From contig CAJNDT010000488.1 of assembly GCA_905221615.1 (NCBI GenBank), positions 74,300 to 138,299 of the forward strand: a stretch of DNA of 64,000 nt, in the 5' to 3' direction. Origin of the DNA: Symbiodinium sp. CCMP2592. Taxonomy: Eukaryota > Sar > Dinophyceae > Suessiales > Symbiodiniaceae. The notes below the pieces were generated by a model, which was given only the letters and a program-made list of their open reading frames with translations, did not search any database and was not told the origin of the DNA. Shown piece after piece: positions 21,470 through 32,057 of the stretch. Position numbers and translations under genes: made by a program. Each line of letters starts with the position of its first letter. Within the stretch, counting starts at the first letter, position 1.

Positions 21470-21864
21470 AACCCTTAATTACCTAATTAGATATAGAAAC
21501 CCTTATGAATTAAAACAGTTGTTCATCCCTAAGTCATAAAAACCCAAAACCTAAGTTGGAGGTTTAAGTTTTAAGGTTGAGGGCTTAATTAAGGGGCTTA
21601 ATTAAGGGTTTAGGGTTTAGGGTTTAGTGGGTTGTTCGGGGTGGTGGGTAACCAGAAAGCTCCAGAGCTCTGGCACCAGAGGTCTCCGCACGTCTGCTCA
21701 GATCGGCTCCTGCCCACAGCCAATTATCTAACTAATTAATTAATTGTTATCGTGTTTGTAATTAGTGCTAGTGGTGGTGTTGGTTGCGCTGGTGGTGCTG
21801 GTGGTGGTTGCGGCGGTGGTGCTGGTGGTGGCGGCGGCGGTGCTGCTGGTGCTGGTGGAAATGG

Positions 21865-21897
<33 letters not shown>

Positions 21898-22185
21898 TGC
21901 TGTTGCTGATGGGTCTAATTAATTAATTAGTGGTGGTGGTGGTGGTGGCGGTGGTGGTGGCGGTGGTGGTGGTGGTGGTGGTGGCTTCTAAGTACTAATT
22001 ATGTATAATTAGGCTTTTATTTCTTATTGTTGTTGCTATCCTTATTGTTGTTGCTAGCTTTATTAATTAATTACTTATTACATAATTATTGATTTATTGT
22101 TCTTATTATCCTTATTCTCGTTGTTATTCTTAGAGTTATTAATACTAATTATTAATAAATATTGCTATATTATTTAGTTAAACCC
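21470..22185. other. AT-rich island with repeated TAATTA, no gene
   Basis: Around the GGT tract, TAATTA/TTAATTAA motifs occur repeatedly (for example near 21475, 21585, 21725, 21915, 22060, 22140). CAGA is scarce here. The four transposase introns share this character, so the island is probably intronic or intergenic. A short TTTAGGG tract lies at 21606-21626. Confidence 0.6.
21767..21987 (+). repeat. GGT/GCT trinucleotide tract
   Basis: Low-complexity GGTGGTGCT-type sequence interrupted at 21915-21930 by TAATTAATTAATTAG. Short poly-Gly or poly-Ala frames are possible but no bounded gene is seen. Confidence 0.9.
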
Positions 22186-22915
22186 TTCACCCCAAGCCCT
22201 TAAATAATTAATTATATAACTCCAAGCCCTTAAACCCAAACCCTGAAACCCTTAACCCCAAACCCTGAAACCCTAATTACACAAAACCCCAAACTCTGAA
22301 ACCCGTAACCCCAAACACTGAAACCCTTAACCCCAAACCCTGAAACCCTTAACCCCAAACTCTGAAACCCTTAACCCCAAACCCTGAACCCTAAACCCCA
22401 AACTCTGAAACCCTTAACCCCAAACCCTGAAACCTTTAACCTCAGACTCTGAAACCCTTAACCCCAGACTCTGAAACCCTTAACCCCAAACCCTGAAACC
22501 CTTAACCCCAAACTCTGAAACCCTTAACCCCAAACCCTGAACCCTAAACCCCAAACTCTGAAACCCTTAACCCCAAACCCTGAAACCCTTAACCTCAGAC
22601 TCTGAAACCCTTAACCCCAGACTCTGAAACCCTTAACCCCAAACCCTGAAACCCTTAACCCCAAACCCTGAAACCCTTAACCCCAAACCCTGAACCCTAA
22701 ACCCCAAACTCTGAAACCCTTAACCCCAAACCCTGAAACCTTTAACCCCAGACTCTGAAACCCTTAACCCCAAACCCTGAAACCCTTAACCCCTCTGAAA
22801 CCCTTAACCCCAAACCCTGAAACCTTTAACCCCAGACTCAGAAACCCTTAACCCCAAACCCTGAACCCTAAATCCCAAACCCTGAAACCCTGAACCCCAA
22901 ACCCTGACCCCTCCT
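22185..22915 (+). repeat. 22-bp tandem array (CTGAAACCCTTAACCCCAAA)
   Basis: More than 30 units of about 22 bp with alternating AAACCCTG and AAACTCTG or AGACTCTG variants, plus some shorter units lacking the CTTAA part. It resembles a degenerate CCCTAAA telomere-like tract stretched to a longer period. It contains no gene. Confidence 0.9.
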
Positions 22916-23499
22916 TGCCAGATACATCCAGATCGTTCCAGATCTGCAGCAGATCCTGGGCTTCCAAAACCCTAATTAGACTGGGGGTGCACCAGAGGGC
23001 GATTCAGATCTGGCCTCAGCCAGATGACCGGATACACCAGCCAAGCCAGAATCTGCGCCAAGAGCTCCTGCCAGCAGGAAAAGCACCAGAAGCCTAATCA
23101 ACCAGTTCAACCCGAGCGGACCTCAGGCTCCAGAGCCCTTCACACCAGCCACCGGCACCAGATTTGGCCAGAGCCTGGGCAGAGGCCACCGAAAGCAGCT
23201 AATTATGGAAACTGCAGAGGATACACATCAGATAAGGCACGGCTTCATGTAGTCAGAGGGGAAGTAGACCTGACAGTGGAAATTTAATAATTAATCATTA
23301 AAAAGTCAGTAATTAATTATCCAGATAATCAAGTCCCAGCCTTCAGACACACCTCCTCCCAAGACGGTCCCATCTGCCGAGAATGGTAGTACAAGCAGAG
23401 GTCCCGCAGATACACTTGGTGCTGTTTCTGGTCAGCCATAACTTGGATGGCAGATAAGCAATGGTCACAGACATGTCAAATGCCAGATACACAAGTGCT

Positions 23500-23824
23500 T
23501 CAGAACAGGTTATTGCAGGCAAGCGGCAGGAAGTGACCCAGAGTGCCCAATCCCCGACAGAGTCCAGACGGTACTCGCAGAACTCTTTCGCTTTGAAGCA
23601 GTCGCAGCTGGCAGGGCAGACAGAGAGTGCAGACCAGGGCAGACAGAGAATGCAACTGAAACAGGAATGTGCAACCCAGAAGCTGCTCCCAGAGGAACTT
23701 CACATTCCCATTCATTCTCAGAATGCTTTGCTCGTCCAGACCCTCCTGCAGAGCATCGAAATATGTACTTAAGCCAGAAACCCAGACTCGAGAACAAAGC
23801 ATCCTGCACGATCAGATAGAGCAT
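23500..23824 (-). pseudogene. Coding-like minus-strand segment with two competing frames
   Basis: Two overlapping minus-strand frames of about 100 codons are open. The better-looking one includes GLSTYFDALQEGLDEQSILR and a Leu/Cys-rich hydrophobic run. It lies between TAATTA-rich islands (23285-23325 and 23885-23905) that elsewhere mark introns. It may be a downstream exon of the gene starting at 25210, now damaged. A further short open piece, MADQKQHQVYLRDLCLYYHS and on, lies at about 23340-23440 on the same strand. Confidence 0.3.
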
Positions 23825-23892
23825 CTCGTTGACACAGCAGAGGATGCTGAGCCAACCTCGGATGGGATTAGGGTTATATCAGAGGTAATTAA

Positions 23893-25210
23893 TTAGGGCT
23901 TAATTACAAACAAGTCACAGATGCAGGGCCAGAGTGCCAGACAGCCCTTCGGCTCCGACAGAAACCTCTCGAGTTCTCCACGAACTCGAGAGGTCAGCAC
24001 AGAGCGTCTGCTGTTGCCAGCCTCAGCTTTCAGCCAGAAAAGCAAACAAAACCAGACAAAAAACATTGCGAACCAGGGCGCACTGTGCACCCATCCGCGG
24101 CCGTCCTTACAGACGTCGTAGATCTGGCATTCATGCGACAGAGTCCTTGGTTTGCCAGGCAGAACATCCGAATACTTCCAGAACTCCCGATCCAGACGAG
24201 GAGCAACACTCTGTCGCTGATCAGACGGCCAGAGGCTTCCTGCGACTGGAAGGTCTTCATGGCCGCCAGAAAAGAATCCTGCAGAGTGGCCTGGGATCGC
24301 AGATAAACCCGAGATTCCAAAACCCAGACTCTCTCTGCAGAAATGCAAGACAAGTGTCAGCAGAAAGCACGCCAGATGCTGCCTCAGATGCGACTAGAGG
24401 TCACAACCATAACCCCAAACCCAGACCCTTTCTCGCAGATAATAGCCAAGTCTCGCCAGGGCTGGCCGGTCCAGAGGGTGCCTCAGATAAGAGCAGAAAT
24501 CACACCCAGAACCCCAAACCCCAGACCCTTTCTTGCAGATAATAACAGCCAAGTCTCGGCAGAGTTGGGCAGGATTCCAGAGGGTGCCTCAGATAAGAGC
24601 AGAAGTCACACCCAGAACCCCAAGCCCCAGACCCTTTCTTGCAGATAATAGCCAAGTCTCGCCAGAGCTGGGCGGGAATGCAGATGGTGCCTCAGATAAG
24701 AGCAGAAGCCACAACCAGAACCCCAAACCCTTGTCGCAGGTAACAGCCAAGTCTCGCCAGGGGCCGGTCCAGATGGTGCCTCAGATAAGAGCAGAAAAGT
24801 CACACCCAGAACCCCAAAACACAGACCCTTCCTTGCAGATAATAGACAAGTCTCGCCAGACAAAGCAGGGGTTCCAGATGCCGGTCCAGAGGGTGCCTCA
24901 GATAAGAGCAGAAGTCACACCCAGAACCCCAAGCCCCAGACCCTTTCTTGCAGATAACAGCCAAGTGTCGCCAGAGCTGGGCGGTCCAGAGGGTGCCTCA
25001 GATAAGAGCAGAAGTCACACCCAGAACCCCAAACCCCAGACCCTTTCTTGCAGATACTAGCCAAGTCTCGCCAGACTCCGCAGGGGCTCCAGCCGTGGTC
25101 TCTTCAGACTCCTGTTCAGATACTTCCCAGAAACCCAGGCTCAAAGAAACAGTTCGAGAAGCCTCCCCAGCGCCGTTCGCCAGAGTCATGTCCACATCAG
25201 CGGCAGCCAT
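23893..25210 (-). CDS. Fragmentary gene upstream of the transposase, family unknown
   Basis: A first exon is proposed from ATG at 25210 (MAAADVDMTLANGAGEASRT..., acidic, 46 codons plus one base) to a donor TCTG/GCGAGACTTGG at 25072. After an intron filled by a roughly 100-bp tandem array, the acceptor TTTCTGCAG/AG at 24335 restores the frame (ERVWVLESRVYLRSQATLQDSFLAAMKTF written in parts: ERVWVLESRVYLRSQ, then ATLQDSFLAAMKTF). Near 24150 the coding-like frame shifts to one that reads a hydrophobic stretch (FAMFFVWFCLLFWL) and ends at a stop at 23893, next to GTAATTAAG, a possible donor. The shift could be an indel or another small intron. The donor matches the GC-type donors of the transposase gene. 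No domain recognised. Confidence 0.38.
24382..25075 (-). repeat. Roughly 100-bp tandem array with repeated donor-like sequence
   Basis: The landmark CCTCAGATAAGAGCAGAA begins at 24481, 24587, 24690, 24779, 24896 and 24996, with a diverged copy at 24382; spacings run 89-117 bp. On the minus strand most units contain a variant of TCTGGCGAGACTTGGCT, the same sequence that forms the proposed exon/intron border at 25072. The array occupies the proposed first intron of the upstream gene. Confidence 0.85.
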
Positions 25211-25371
25211 GGCCTCAGATAGTACGTGGATACTTATTTGTACAGAACCCTAGGCCGGCCAGACTCCTTGCTTCAGTCCAGTGGCGTCAGAGGGAGTTCA
25301 GAAGGAAAGCAGAACGGCAGAGGGCACAGAAGCCAGAGTGCTGCGAATGCCAGAGGTTGAGACTTCACGTA

Positions 25372-25508
25372 CTATTAATTACTATTACTACTATTACTAC
25401 TATTACTACTATTACTACTATTACTACTATTACTAATATTACTACTACTATTACTACTATTACTACTACTACTACTACTAATTATTATTACTACTATTAC
25501 TACTAGTA
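25372..25508 (+). repeat. TTACTA microsatellite near the right end of the transposon
   Basis: A run of ACTATTACT-type units. It separates the last CAGA-dense block from the right terminal 100 bp. Confidence 0.93.
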
Positions 25509-25595
25509 TACTAGGCCCAGAGCAGGCCAGAGGTTTACTGTTGCCACCCTGACCCCAGACCCTCCCCCAAGAGACCCCCGCGCAAAACAACCTCA

Positions 25596-25611
25596 GGGGG
25601 GGGGGGGGGGG
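25596..25611 (+). repeat. G16 homopolymer abutting the right terminal repeat
   Basis: Sixteen consecutive G bases directly inside the right terminal repeat. Length may be unreliable in the assembly. Confidence 0.9.
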
Positions 25612-25633
25612 TTTATTAAAGCCACTCCAACAT
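25610..25633 (-). repeat. Right terminal inverted repeat
   Basis: Reading leftward on the minus strand it starts ATGTTGGAGTGGC and is followed outside by TA at 25634-25635. Its inner end merges with a run of 16 G (25596-25611), so bases further inward cannot be compared with the left end. Confidence 0.8.
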
Positions 25634-26379
25634 TAGGCTTCGCGAATCTCGTATAATTGGGCTTAGGGTACATTCACCATATCCATCCTTAAACCCCACT
25701 TCCAGCCAAGGTAGCTGGAGTCAAAACTTCCTTTGCGGAAGCGCCGCAATTTCGAAAAGCACCCCCCCACTTGTGAAAAGTAATGAAAGATATGCAACGA
25801 AACCCGGTTGCCTGTTTACAAACTCAATGAACTGAGATCACCTGATTGCCTTTTCCTTCACATTTTAAGCGATGCCTGTTCATCTGCAAATGCTCAGAGG
25901 CTTGGCCCCCTTAACTGACTGCAGATGTTTCGGCCAAAAATGAAACAAATCACGGCATGCACCTCTGAAAGGCTTACGTAGTGTTCGGGGCTTCGCAGAT
26001 TTCCAGTGCAAGCTGAATCCGTGATTCTGGTCGGCTTGGGTTACAATCACTTCTGGACTAGCGACGTATCAGTTCGACACGACGTGAACCGTTGCAGCAG
26101 CAGGCGAAATGCTTGTGACATTGTGATTACGCCCTTTTCCTTGCACCAGCAAGCATACGCCTCCAAGCAGACACAACAAACACTAGTGGTACAGAGCCCA
26201 GTGACATAGCTTCGTCAAGGCATATGTCGAGACCATCACAGCCGGAGCAAGCAACGCCGAGTTTGGAGTTCAGAAAACCTATAACCTCCTTTGAACGTAG
26301 TTCGGGGAAGCTCACAGGATTAAGCAATGCTCTTCAAAACCAAACCTACACCTCAAAAGAACCCGAGGCGCTGTCCAGA

Positions 26380-26790
26380 TCATGGCACATCATGTCATGT
26401 CTTGTCATGTCATCTCACCTGTAAACATATGACCTCACATCATGACTCATCAAACCAAACCACACCTTCTCCATTCAGATCAGGAGACACTTCATAATAT
26501 CACAACACATCATGCCATCGCAGATCAGCTCACTTCAGACCAACTCAAATCACACCGTTTTGTGAGTTTTATCATATCATAGCATTTGAGATCGCATCAC
26601 AGCACCTGTTAACATGTCATGTTGTATCAACTCATGCCGTCTCATGTCATACTAAATCATGTCATGCCATGTCATGCCATAACGTATCAGATCATCTCAT
26701 TCAGTTCAGATCAAACTGAATCGTATCATGTCACACAATATCACATTATACCATGTCACATACGAGTCCTACCCTATCACATTATGTCGT
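26380..26790 (+). repeat. Degenerate 5-bp repeat (TCATG/TCACA)
   Basis: Long pentamer-like series such as TCATGTCATGCCATGTCATG and ATCACATTAT, strongly diverged. Confidence 0.7.
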
Positions 26791-27235
26791 CCCTTCGTTT
26801 CACTGCTGAATGGCCTAATTGCAGGGTTTGTGGTTAAGGAGCTTTAGGATAGAATGCTCGAAGGCGAGGGGCTCTGGCCGTTTCTCGGTGCGCGGTAGAT
26901 GTCGTTCAGGGCTTAGGGAATAAAATGTATAAGGTTTCGTGTTTCGTGTCTAGCTCGTCTAGCCGAATGTTTCACATCCACGCTTAGCGTCTTTGGAGTT
27001 TAGGGGCTTTCAGGTGTAGAGCTGCAGGCGTGGTAAAGTTGGGGTTGACGCGTCAGGAGTATCAGCAAGGGGCTGGCCTTCAACGGCGGTTCTGCACTCA
27101 GGACTTCTGAAACTCCAACACCTCCAGCTTGTTCATCCACGGAACGCTCAAGGCAATCACTTTCGCCCCGCTGTCGAACATGAAGCTATACCTGCGTGCT
27201 GTTAATTTGGCGTCCTAAAAATACGTATTGTAACC

Positions 27236-27351
27236 TACTATTTGCTTAAGAACCACCCAAAAAATTAAAAAATATAATCCCTATATTATCCCTATAAGGA
27301 ATATATATATATATATATATATATATTTGGGGGGTTCTTAAGCAAATAGTA
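27236..27351. mobile_element. Single long hairpin (ACTATTTGCTTAAGAACCAC)
   Basis: Arms TACTATTTGCTTAAGAACCA and GGTTCTTAAGCAAATAGTAG; centre is a TA repeat (27302-27326). Confidence 0.87.
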
Positions 27352-28450
27352 GTAGCTGGACTCAGGATGATAAGAACTTTAGGCGTTGTTTTTTGGCTGT
27401 GACGAGTAACATCACACCCGAGTAGATTTGGCAGGAACAGACAGGAGCCGCGGCACTTCCTGCACTGCGACTTGTTGTTGCGCCAATCGCCACAACATCC
27501 CTCCCTGCCGAGCTTTAAACAAACCCTGATATCCGACAACCTGTAACTATAAGAATACATATAGGGACGTTAGACTTTAGGCATGAAATTGGGGCGGGGG
27601 AGGGGCTTCAATTATGGCCAAGTATTGTATGGGGCACTCGTAGTATGACTGCCCAGACCGTTTGTTCACCTCAATGAATTGTGCCCGAAACCCTGGAGAG
27701 TTGAAAATCCCGAACCCTGAAGCCCTTACCGAAGCCCCATAATATACACACCGAACGCCCTAAACCCTAAACCTTCAACGCAAACCCAAATTACACCTTA
27801 AACCTGAACCGTAAACTCTACACCCTAAAACCGGGCCCCGAGCTTGATGCCAGCCACCACTTGCTCGGACACCGACGAGGGCATCCTCTGCATGCCTACT
27901 CTAGAATTTTTTGGGGGGTGTAGTGTTTAAGGTAGCACTGTAAGGGTTCGGGTTGTAGGGGCTCAGATTTAGGACTGGGGGATAGTTCTTTTTTTATTTG
28001 GGGTGTTGGATTTAAGGTTGTGGCAAGGGTTCAGATTTAGTTTAAGAGGTTGTAAGGTGTGTTCCAGACATGTATTCGGGGTGTAGGGTTTAGGGTTGCA
28101 GGGCCAAGGGTTATGAAGGGGTTCAAATTTGGGATCACCACGCCTGTGTGGCTCGTGGGAAATATGGATTTTATACGGGATTTAGATCTTAGCTATCATG
28201 TAGTTGTATGGTGGTGTTTCTTTGCTTAACATCATTTAGTATTCCCTCAGGATAACAGTTCGGACAAACGTTCGCCACACGACCGGTACCTGTAACTTAA
28301 CATGTCAGGCCCTGCAACCCCCGCTCGCCAGTAGCCTCCTCAAACAAGATTCTGACAGGCCGTTCTGTAGAACTTTTTCCCGGGAAGGAAGTAACTACTC
28401 TGCCACGCTGGCCATGCAAAATAGACCCGTGCCCTTTCCAGTTCTTCGCA

Positions 28451-28570
28451 ACATATGGGTGGTTGTCAAAATTAGGGTCCCTGTTTGGGTCCTTATTGTA
28501 GTACAGCACCTAATATTTAGGATTCAGGATGCCCAAAACGGGACCCTAATTTTGACAACCACCCATATGT
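28451..28570. mobile_element. Hairpin element, family F (GGTGGTTGTCAAAATTAGGG)
   Basis: Arms ACATATGGGTGGTTGTCAAA and TTTGACAACCACCCATATGT are a perfect 20-nt match, continuing into TTAGGGTCCC / GGGACCCTAA. Confidence 0.9.
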
Positions 28571-29650
28571 GCATGTTTCAGAGAAGATCCCCGGTTTGTG
28601 GAAACCTTCGTCCCGGCGAAGTATGCTCTTTTATGGGACTCTGCAAATGTCTAAACCGGAACAGCGAAAAATGCCAGAATCAAAGGTGGTGTAGTTCAGT
28701 ATAGAGCTTGAAGAACTAGCAATTAATCGGACCCCTCAGAATTCTTCAACACATACACCAGAACCTGCCACAGCTATCCTCATTATTCAGGCCCTTTTAT
28801 ACACAACTACACCGATGGGGGCATTCCAAACGATATCGAGGATGGTGGATGGCCGTGATTGTGACCTGTAGGGGCCGCAGCCATTTCTCCCCAACAACAA
28901 AACCCAAAGCTCTACGTGCATTCGGAACAAACTCTTGAATTATTCCGAAATCCAGGAGACTTAAATCCTAACCCCCCAAACCCTCAAACCCATATTTCAA
29001 CAACTCAGCCACGTTACCGTAAACTCCCAGCCCAAACCCTTAGCCTGAAACCAACACCAAAACTGAATGAAACCCACGGATTGAGGGCTTAGTAACCCTG
29101 TACATAAATTCAACAACGAAATATTAGCCTAAAACCCTAAACCCTAACCTATAATCCTGAATCATGGCCTAAAGCCAACGGCGAAACCCTAACCAAACCC
29201 TCAACCCTAACCTAAATGAGCTAAAGCCCTGAATCCTGGCCAAAGCCAACACCAAAGCCCTAAACCCCAAATCCATCCGCGAAGCCCTAAACCCCAAACC
29301 CCCACACCCAACAGCGAAGCCCTAAACCCCAAACCCTCATGGCTGACACTGACCTGACGGATGCCCGACCGAACCACGAGCCCCAAACCCCAAACCCGAA
29401 ACCCCAAACCCTAACCCTATTCTAACCATTAAGGCCCCTATATCATAGACCCCTACTATAGATCCCCTATAGACCCCTTTAAAGGGACCCTAATCCCTAA
29501 ACCCCAAGAACCCTAAACCCCAAACCCCCCAAACCCTAACCCCCAAACCCGAAACCCAACAGCCAAACCTGATTTGCTGCTCGCGGCTCCCCAGTGCTCC
29601 GAGCTCCGCTTCTCGCGTTTTGCACAGCTGCGCCCAAACCTCAGGGCTCT

Positions 29651-29841
29651 TTGCTTACCTTTGGTTAGTAGGGAACGGCCTCAAAGTATTCCCTATGTAG
29701 GTAAATTGGGCCCATAGTATATAATGTTTGGGTACATGGACCCATTGCTTACTTTTGGTTAGTAGGGAATGGAGGAATGGGGTACAATTATAACTACTAT
29801 TACTACCATTCTTCCGTTCCCTACTATAAGCAAAAGTAAGT
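29651..29841. mobile_element. Hairpin with doubled left arm (TTGCTTACTTTTGGTTAGTA)
   Basis: The left arm occurs twice (TGCTTACCTTTGGTTAGTAG at 29651 and the like at 29746); the right arm is CCCTACTATAAGCAAAAGTA. Confidence 0.7.
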
Positions 29842-30769
29842 TTACCGTCAATGTTTCGGGTTTGGAGGTTATGGGTTTGGGGTTTCAGATTTTGGGTGTA
29901 GGGTTCTGCACACTTAGGGTTTAGGGTTTTAGGTTAAAGGGTCCAGGTTCTGAGGTTGCTTATTTCAGCAGTTGAGTGTGATATGCAGAAATTTCCCTTC
30001 TATAGAGGAAGGGCGTTGCGGAGTACTCGGGATTACTTACTTGAGAAATATGCCCTGGAAGCATCAGGGGGGTGCTGAATATGGTTCCAGGTATATTCCC
30101 TAAACCCCAAAAACCCTAAACCCTACACCAAGGGGGTGGAGAGTCCCTTGGTCTGTGTTCGGGTTCGGAGATTGGGCCTCGCTATAAGTTTTGCACTACT
30201 CCTTGCGACAGCCTTCGGATATCAGGTTCGGAACACTGGTCCAAGGCGTCTGCTACGGCTTCGAGTTTCGGATTAGGTTTCGAGTTTACAGCTGGTTTAC
30301 GGTAATTACAGGGTTAAGAGGCTGTGATTTAGGGAGCTCATCGACTACCGCTCGGTAAATGGACAAACTCGGTTAGCTCTTTCAAAGATCCTTGGTCCTA
30401 CTATTTGCGCCTCAACACGTGCTCCCTGTGTTTGGGATGACGGACGCCGGGACTTTCACCGATTTGCCGTCTTTCGGTGAGTCGCTGGCTTAGGGTTTAG
30501 GGTTCAGGGGTTAAGGGTATGATAATGATCTTCTAATGTGCGGCATGTTCCGTCTTCCTAAACCCTGAAACCCCCGACCTCAAATGGGAAAGCGCAAATA
30601 AAACCATCTAAACCCTACCCGAGCCGCCAAAAACTTGCCTTCCTGCCGATGACTAGGGACTATAATAGGCATCTTAGTACGAAGGTCCTGAAGAAAACGG
30701 GTTTTGAAGCAGGGGTTTGCCCAAGAACCCTGAAACCTCAACCCAAAACCTGAAGCCCTAGCCCCTACG

Positions 30770-30866
30770 GTTGATGATATAAATCCTGCATGACCCATTA
30801 TAAGGAATATACCATAATTCCCATAGTTTCGGGTCCTTAAGGTCATGCAGGATTTATATCATCAAC
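30770..30866. mobile_element. Hairpin element, family K
   Basis: Arms GTTGATGATATAAATCCTGC and GCAGGATTTATATCATCAAC are perfect; interior nearly identical to the copy at 1199. Confidence 0.9.
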
Positions 30867-31139
30867 AGTATTACCTCGAACATTGACCGTTAGACCAGGA
30901 TCCTCCTTGTCTGCATCCTTCAGCGGTCGGCCGCCACTCCATCCACCGACCATCATGCCTCTTACGTTCGAGGGTTGATGGTTTAGGCTCAATGCCTTAA
31001 GAATCCGGAGAATGGAGACTTGGGCTATTCTTGCCATAGGTTTCGGTCGGTAATACATGGGGATGGGGATGTACACTCGTTTAGCTGTACCAAGGAATTG
31101 TAAGGAAGAGTAGTCGGCAAGCTCCTGTATTATATATAA

Positions 31140-31306
<167 letters not shown>

Positions 31307-31954
31307 AGTGCCAACGGGGCGCAACCGAAAAGCAGACAGTAGAGAGCAGTCAGACAGTCGGACGGTCACAGGAGTGGTTGCAGTTAGTAGTACTGTAGTC
31401 CTACTAATAGTAAAAGTAGTAATAGCAGTACTTGGAGCAGCAGTACAGCAGCGGCAATAGCATTAGTTTTAATCGTTTTTGCATAGTAGTAGCAAAAGTA
31501 ATGGCAGAGTAGTGTTCGTGACTAGGATAGGAACTGTAGTCATGCCCTGATTGTGTACGGGTCTGACTGTCCGATGTGGTTAAGAGGTTTTCCTGGCGGC
31601 GCCGCGTTTTCCGATTGTTGGGACTTTTAAAACCTGACTTCCCTAGACGAAAGAATCCAACATCCAACTCGAGGCACCACACCCAAAATCCTGGACCGCT
31701 CAAGCCCCCAACCCTTGCAGCCCTAAGCCATTTAGCTAAGAATTAAAATCGTAGGGTGTGCGCGGCATGGGGCTGGAAAACCACAGCCTTGCAAAACCCG
31801 CATTGCATGAGGGATCAGTTCACATCGTAATACCGGCTGAGGATTAGAAACCCTCATTACAAGGGTTTAAGGTTAATTTACCATATAAAGGTTCGCAGTA
31901 TATGGATATAAGGCCCCTTCTTGTAAGGGCCCTTTGGTCTCTAAGGACCTTGAA

Positions 31955-32057
31955 CCCAGAGACTCCAATATCGCTTAATTAAGTAATATACCTCAAACTA
32001 GAAATGAAAATATGGTAAGATCCCTAATATGATTTAAGGAATATTGGAGCCTCTGGG
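31955..32057. mobile_element. Hairpin element, family A, shortened right arm
   Basis: Left arm CCCAGAGACTCCAATATCGC; the right side ends AAGGAATATTGGAGCCTCTGGG in substance but lacks the usual TTAATTAAGG segment. Confidence 0.75.

Larger units (their letters stand above)
14127..25633 (-). mobile_element. 11.5-kb pogo-like DNA transposon with terminal inverted repeats and flanking TA
   Basis: Seen: position 14127 begins ATGTAAGAGTGGCTTTATTA and continues AACC. The reverse complement of 25610-25633 begins ATGTTGGAGTGGCTTTAATA and continues AACC, so 21 of 24 bases match. Both ends are abutted outside by TA (14125-14126 and 25634-25635). Known: Tc1/mariner-pogo elements duplicate TA on insertion. 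The encoded transposase is independently pogo-like, so ends and enzyme agree. All plausible coding is on the minus strand, entering from the right. The interior is marked by dense CAGA on the plus strand, TAATTA-rich non-coding islands and three tandem arrays, and it lacks the hairpin elements that crowd both flanks. The left end lies immediately next to a hairpin element (14027-14122). At 11.5 kb it is several times larger than ordinary pogo elements. The exact ends are inferred from one copy. Confidence 0.82.

Noticed and set aside
22185..22915. CRISPR-like array
   Set aside because: The 22-bp units are contiguous with no unique spacers, and the context is eukaryotic.
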